This document shows positions 3,890-5,673 of a stretch of DNA of 5,673 nucleotides, piece after piece. Both the position numbers and the translations under genes were made by a program. The first letter of the stretch is position 1; every line of letters begins with the position of its first letter. Source of the DNA: Desulfuromonadaceae bacterium UBA2294 (GTDB taxonomy: Bacteria; Desulfobacterota; Desulfuromonadia; Desulfuromonadales; UBA2294); assembly GCA_002345625.1 (NCBI GenBank), contig DDWE01000016.1, forward strand, positions 1-5,673. The letters run 5' to 3'. The notes beneath the pieces were generated by a model. It saw nothing but the letters and a program-made list of their open reading frames with translations, made no database searches and was not told the origin of the DNA.

Positions 3890-5673
3890 TTACACCTTTT
3901 TGTATTTGTCGTACTTCTTGCGCTCGTTGGCGTCGAGGTACTTCTTGCGCAGGCGGATCGACTTCGGGGTGACCTCGACCAGCTCGTCGTCGGAGATGTA
4001 CTCGAGAGCCTGCTCCAGGGTGAGCAGGTTCGGCGGAATCAGGCGGACGGCTTCGTCGGTGCCCGAGGCGCGGACGTTGGTCAGCTTTTTGCCGCGGCAG
4101 GAGTTGACCACCAGGTCGTTCTCCTTGGCGTGCTGGCCGATGATCATCCCCTCGTAAACATCGGTGCCGGGGTTGACGAACAGGGTGCCGCGCTCCTGCA
4201 GGTTAAACAGGGAGTAGGCAACGGTCTCACCGCTCTCCATGGCGATCAGCACGCCGTTCTTGCGGCCGAGGATCGCACCTTTATACGGGGCGTATTCGTG
4301 GAAAACGTGGTTGAGGGTACCGGTGCCGCGGGTATCGGTCATGAACTCAGTGCGGAAACCGATCAGGCCGCGCGCGGGGATGGTGAACTCAAGACGGGTG
4401 ACGCCGTCCATCGGCGACATGGAGATCATCTCGGCTTTGCGGGTGCCGAGCTTCTCGATGACGGTGCCCTGAAATTCTTCGGGGACGTCGATGGTCAGAT
4501 ATTCGATCGGCTCGCACTTGGTGCCGTCGATTTCACGGTAGATGACTTCGGGCTTGGAGACCGCCATTTCAAAGCCTTCGCGCCGCATATTCTCGATCAG
4601 GATGGAGAGGTGCAGTTCGCCGCGACCGGAGACCTTGAAGCTGTCGGTGTTGTCGGTGTCTTCGACGCGCAGCGAGACGTTGGTGCGCAGTTCGCGCTGC
4701 AGACGCTCACGCAGCTGGCGGCTGGTGACAAACTTCCCTTCGCGGCCGGCAAACGGGGAGCTGTTGACGATGAAGTTCATCGACAGGGTCGGCTCGTCGA
4801 TGGCGGTGTAAGGGACGGCGACCGGGTTGGCCAGGCTGGCGATGGTTTCGCCGATACCGACTTCATCAAAACCGGCGACGGTGACGATGTCACCGGCCAC
4901 AGCGTCGGGAATCTCGACCTGCTGCAGGCCAACATAACCGAGCAGTTTGGAGACGCGGCCGTTACGGACTTTGCCTTCACGATCGATCACGGCCACGGTC
5001 TCGCCGGCGCGGATGCGGCCGTTAAAGATCTTGCCGGTGGCGGTGCGGCCGATGTAGTCGTCATAATCGATGCTCGCCACCTGCAGCTGCAGCGGCGCAT
5101 TGGGATCGCCGTCCGGCGCCGGGACGCGGGTCCGAATGATTTCAAACAGGGCATCGAGGTTGCCATCGGGATCGCCCGGCTCCAGCTTGGAGATACCGAA
5201 CTTGGCGCTGGTGTAGACGATGGGAAAATCGAGCTGTTTCTCGTTGGCATCGAGCTCACAGAAGAGGTCGAAGACCATGTTGACGACCTCTTCCGGGCGG
5301 GCGCCGGGACGGTCAATCTTGTTAATAACCACCACCGGCAGATGACCGAGGGTGAGGGCTTTTTTGAGCACGAAACGGGTCTGCGGCATCGGCCCGTCGA
5401 AGGCATCGACCAGCAGCAGGACCGAATCGACCATCTTCAGCACGCGCTCGACCTCGCCGCCAAAGTCGGCATGGCCGGGGGTGTCGACGACATTGACCTT
5501 CATGTCGGGGCGCTGGATGGAGAGGTTTTTCGAGATAATGGTGATGCCGCGCTCACGCTCGAGGTCGTTGCGGTCCATGACGCGCTCAACGATCTTCTGA
5601 TTTTCGCGGAACGTTCCGGATTGTTTCAGCATGACATCGACCAGGGTGGTCTTGCCGTGGTCGACGTGGGCGA
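3890..5673 (-). CDS. typA: Ribosome-associated GTPase TypA/BipA (5' end outside window)
   Basis: This is a translational GTPase of the EF-G-like superfamily that binds the ribosome and is known to act in 50S assembly and in stress or low-temperature growth. The frame stays open to the window edge, giving 593 complete codons; about 10 N-terminal residues are missing compared with the roughly 605-aa family length. Numbering from the first visible residue, the G1 P-loop AHVDHGKTT is at 1-9, G2 (RERGITI) ends at about 45, G3 DTPGH is at 63-67, G4 NKID at 117-120, and G5 is the SAKFG box. The beta-barrel, EF-G-like and BipA-specific C-terminal domains follow, with RGLIGFRTEF and a lysine-rich end (RKKYDKYKKV). 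The internal Met at 5632 is not the start, since the P-loop lies upstream of it. The gene is GC-rich and intact, and marks the chromosomal edge of the accessory region. Confidence 0.98.
   Translation of the reverse strand, partial: AHVDHGKTTLVDVMLKQSGTFRENQKIVERVMDRNDLERERGITIISKNLSIQRPDMKVNVVDTPGHADFGGEVERVLKMVDSVLLLVDAFDGPMPQTRFVLKKALTLGHLPVVVINKIDRPGARPEEVVNMVFDLFCELDANEKQLDFPIVYTSAKFGISKLEPGDPDGNLDALFEIIRTRVPAPDGDPNAPLQLQVASIDYDDYIGRTATGKIFNGRIRAGETVAVIDREGKVRNGRVSKLLGYVGLQQVEIPDAVAGDIVTVAGFDEVGIGETIASLANPVAVPYTAIDEPTLSMNFIVNSSPFAGREGKFVTSRQLRERLQRELRTNVSLRVEDTDNTDSFKVSGRGELHLSILIENMRREGFEMAVSKPEVIYREIDGTKCEPIEYLTIDVPEEFQGTVIEKLGTRKAEMISMSPMDGVTRLEFTIPARGLIGFRTEFMTDTRGTGTLNHVFHEYAPYKGAILGRKNGVLIAMESGETVAYSLFNLQERGTLFVNPGTDVYEGMIIGQHAKENDLVVNSCRGKKLTNVRASGTDEAVRLIPPNLLTLEQALEYISDDELVEVTPKSIRLRKKYLDANERKKYDKYKKV

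Noticed and set aside
1..5673. CRISPR array, tRNA or rRNA genes
   Set aside because: No regularly spaced direct repeats and no cloverleaf or rRNA-like segments were seen on either strand.

Overview
The right third holds most of a chromosomal housekeeping gene, typA/bipA, on the minus strand and running off the window end. Its sequence and the fairly GC-rich codon use suggest a proteobacterium. A Desulfuromonas/Geobacter-like lineage is my best guess, from general resemblance only. The left two thirds is accessory DNA, and the small genes at the far left are clearly more AT-rich than typA.

Reading right to left along the minus strand, which is the coding direction of every gene here, the order is: typA (3890-5673, N-terminus missing); a strong intrinsic terminator (3724-3769); a 116-aa conserved-looking protein of unknown function (3361-3711); an AT-rich block of nested palindromes (3286-3368); a tyrosine recombinase (2274-3113) and an IS91-family HUH transposase (1146-2270), separated by 3 nt; then two genes for small two-helix membrane proteins (587-874 and 215-454). 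The small genes are separated and followed by sequences that look like integron attC recombination sites.

The main result is that the left part reads as an integron cassette array with no integron integrase in the window (a CALIN-type cluster, or the tail of an integron whose integrase lies elsewhere). Three attC-like sites are visible (881-935, 497-614, 79-187). In all three proposed cassettes the first bases (TTRRRY plus the preceding G) are the exact reverse complement of the R'' box of that cassette's own attC: GTTGAAC/GTTCAAC, GTTAGGC/GCCTAAC and GTTAAAC/GTTTAAC, with matches of 11, 8 and 10 bp. This is expected of genuine cassettes integrated from circles.

The recombinase plus transposase pair fills one of these cassettes almost end to end. 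The same boundary can also be read as an IS91-type insertion next to a GTTC/GAAC target, so the window poses a real question: is this a mobile element that looks like a cassette, uses attC, or landed in an attC? Both the recombinase gene and the 116-aa gene have an intrinsic terminator whose U-tract ends just before the ribosome binding site, which suggests insulation against read-through or control by antitermination.
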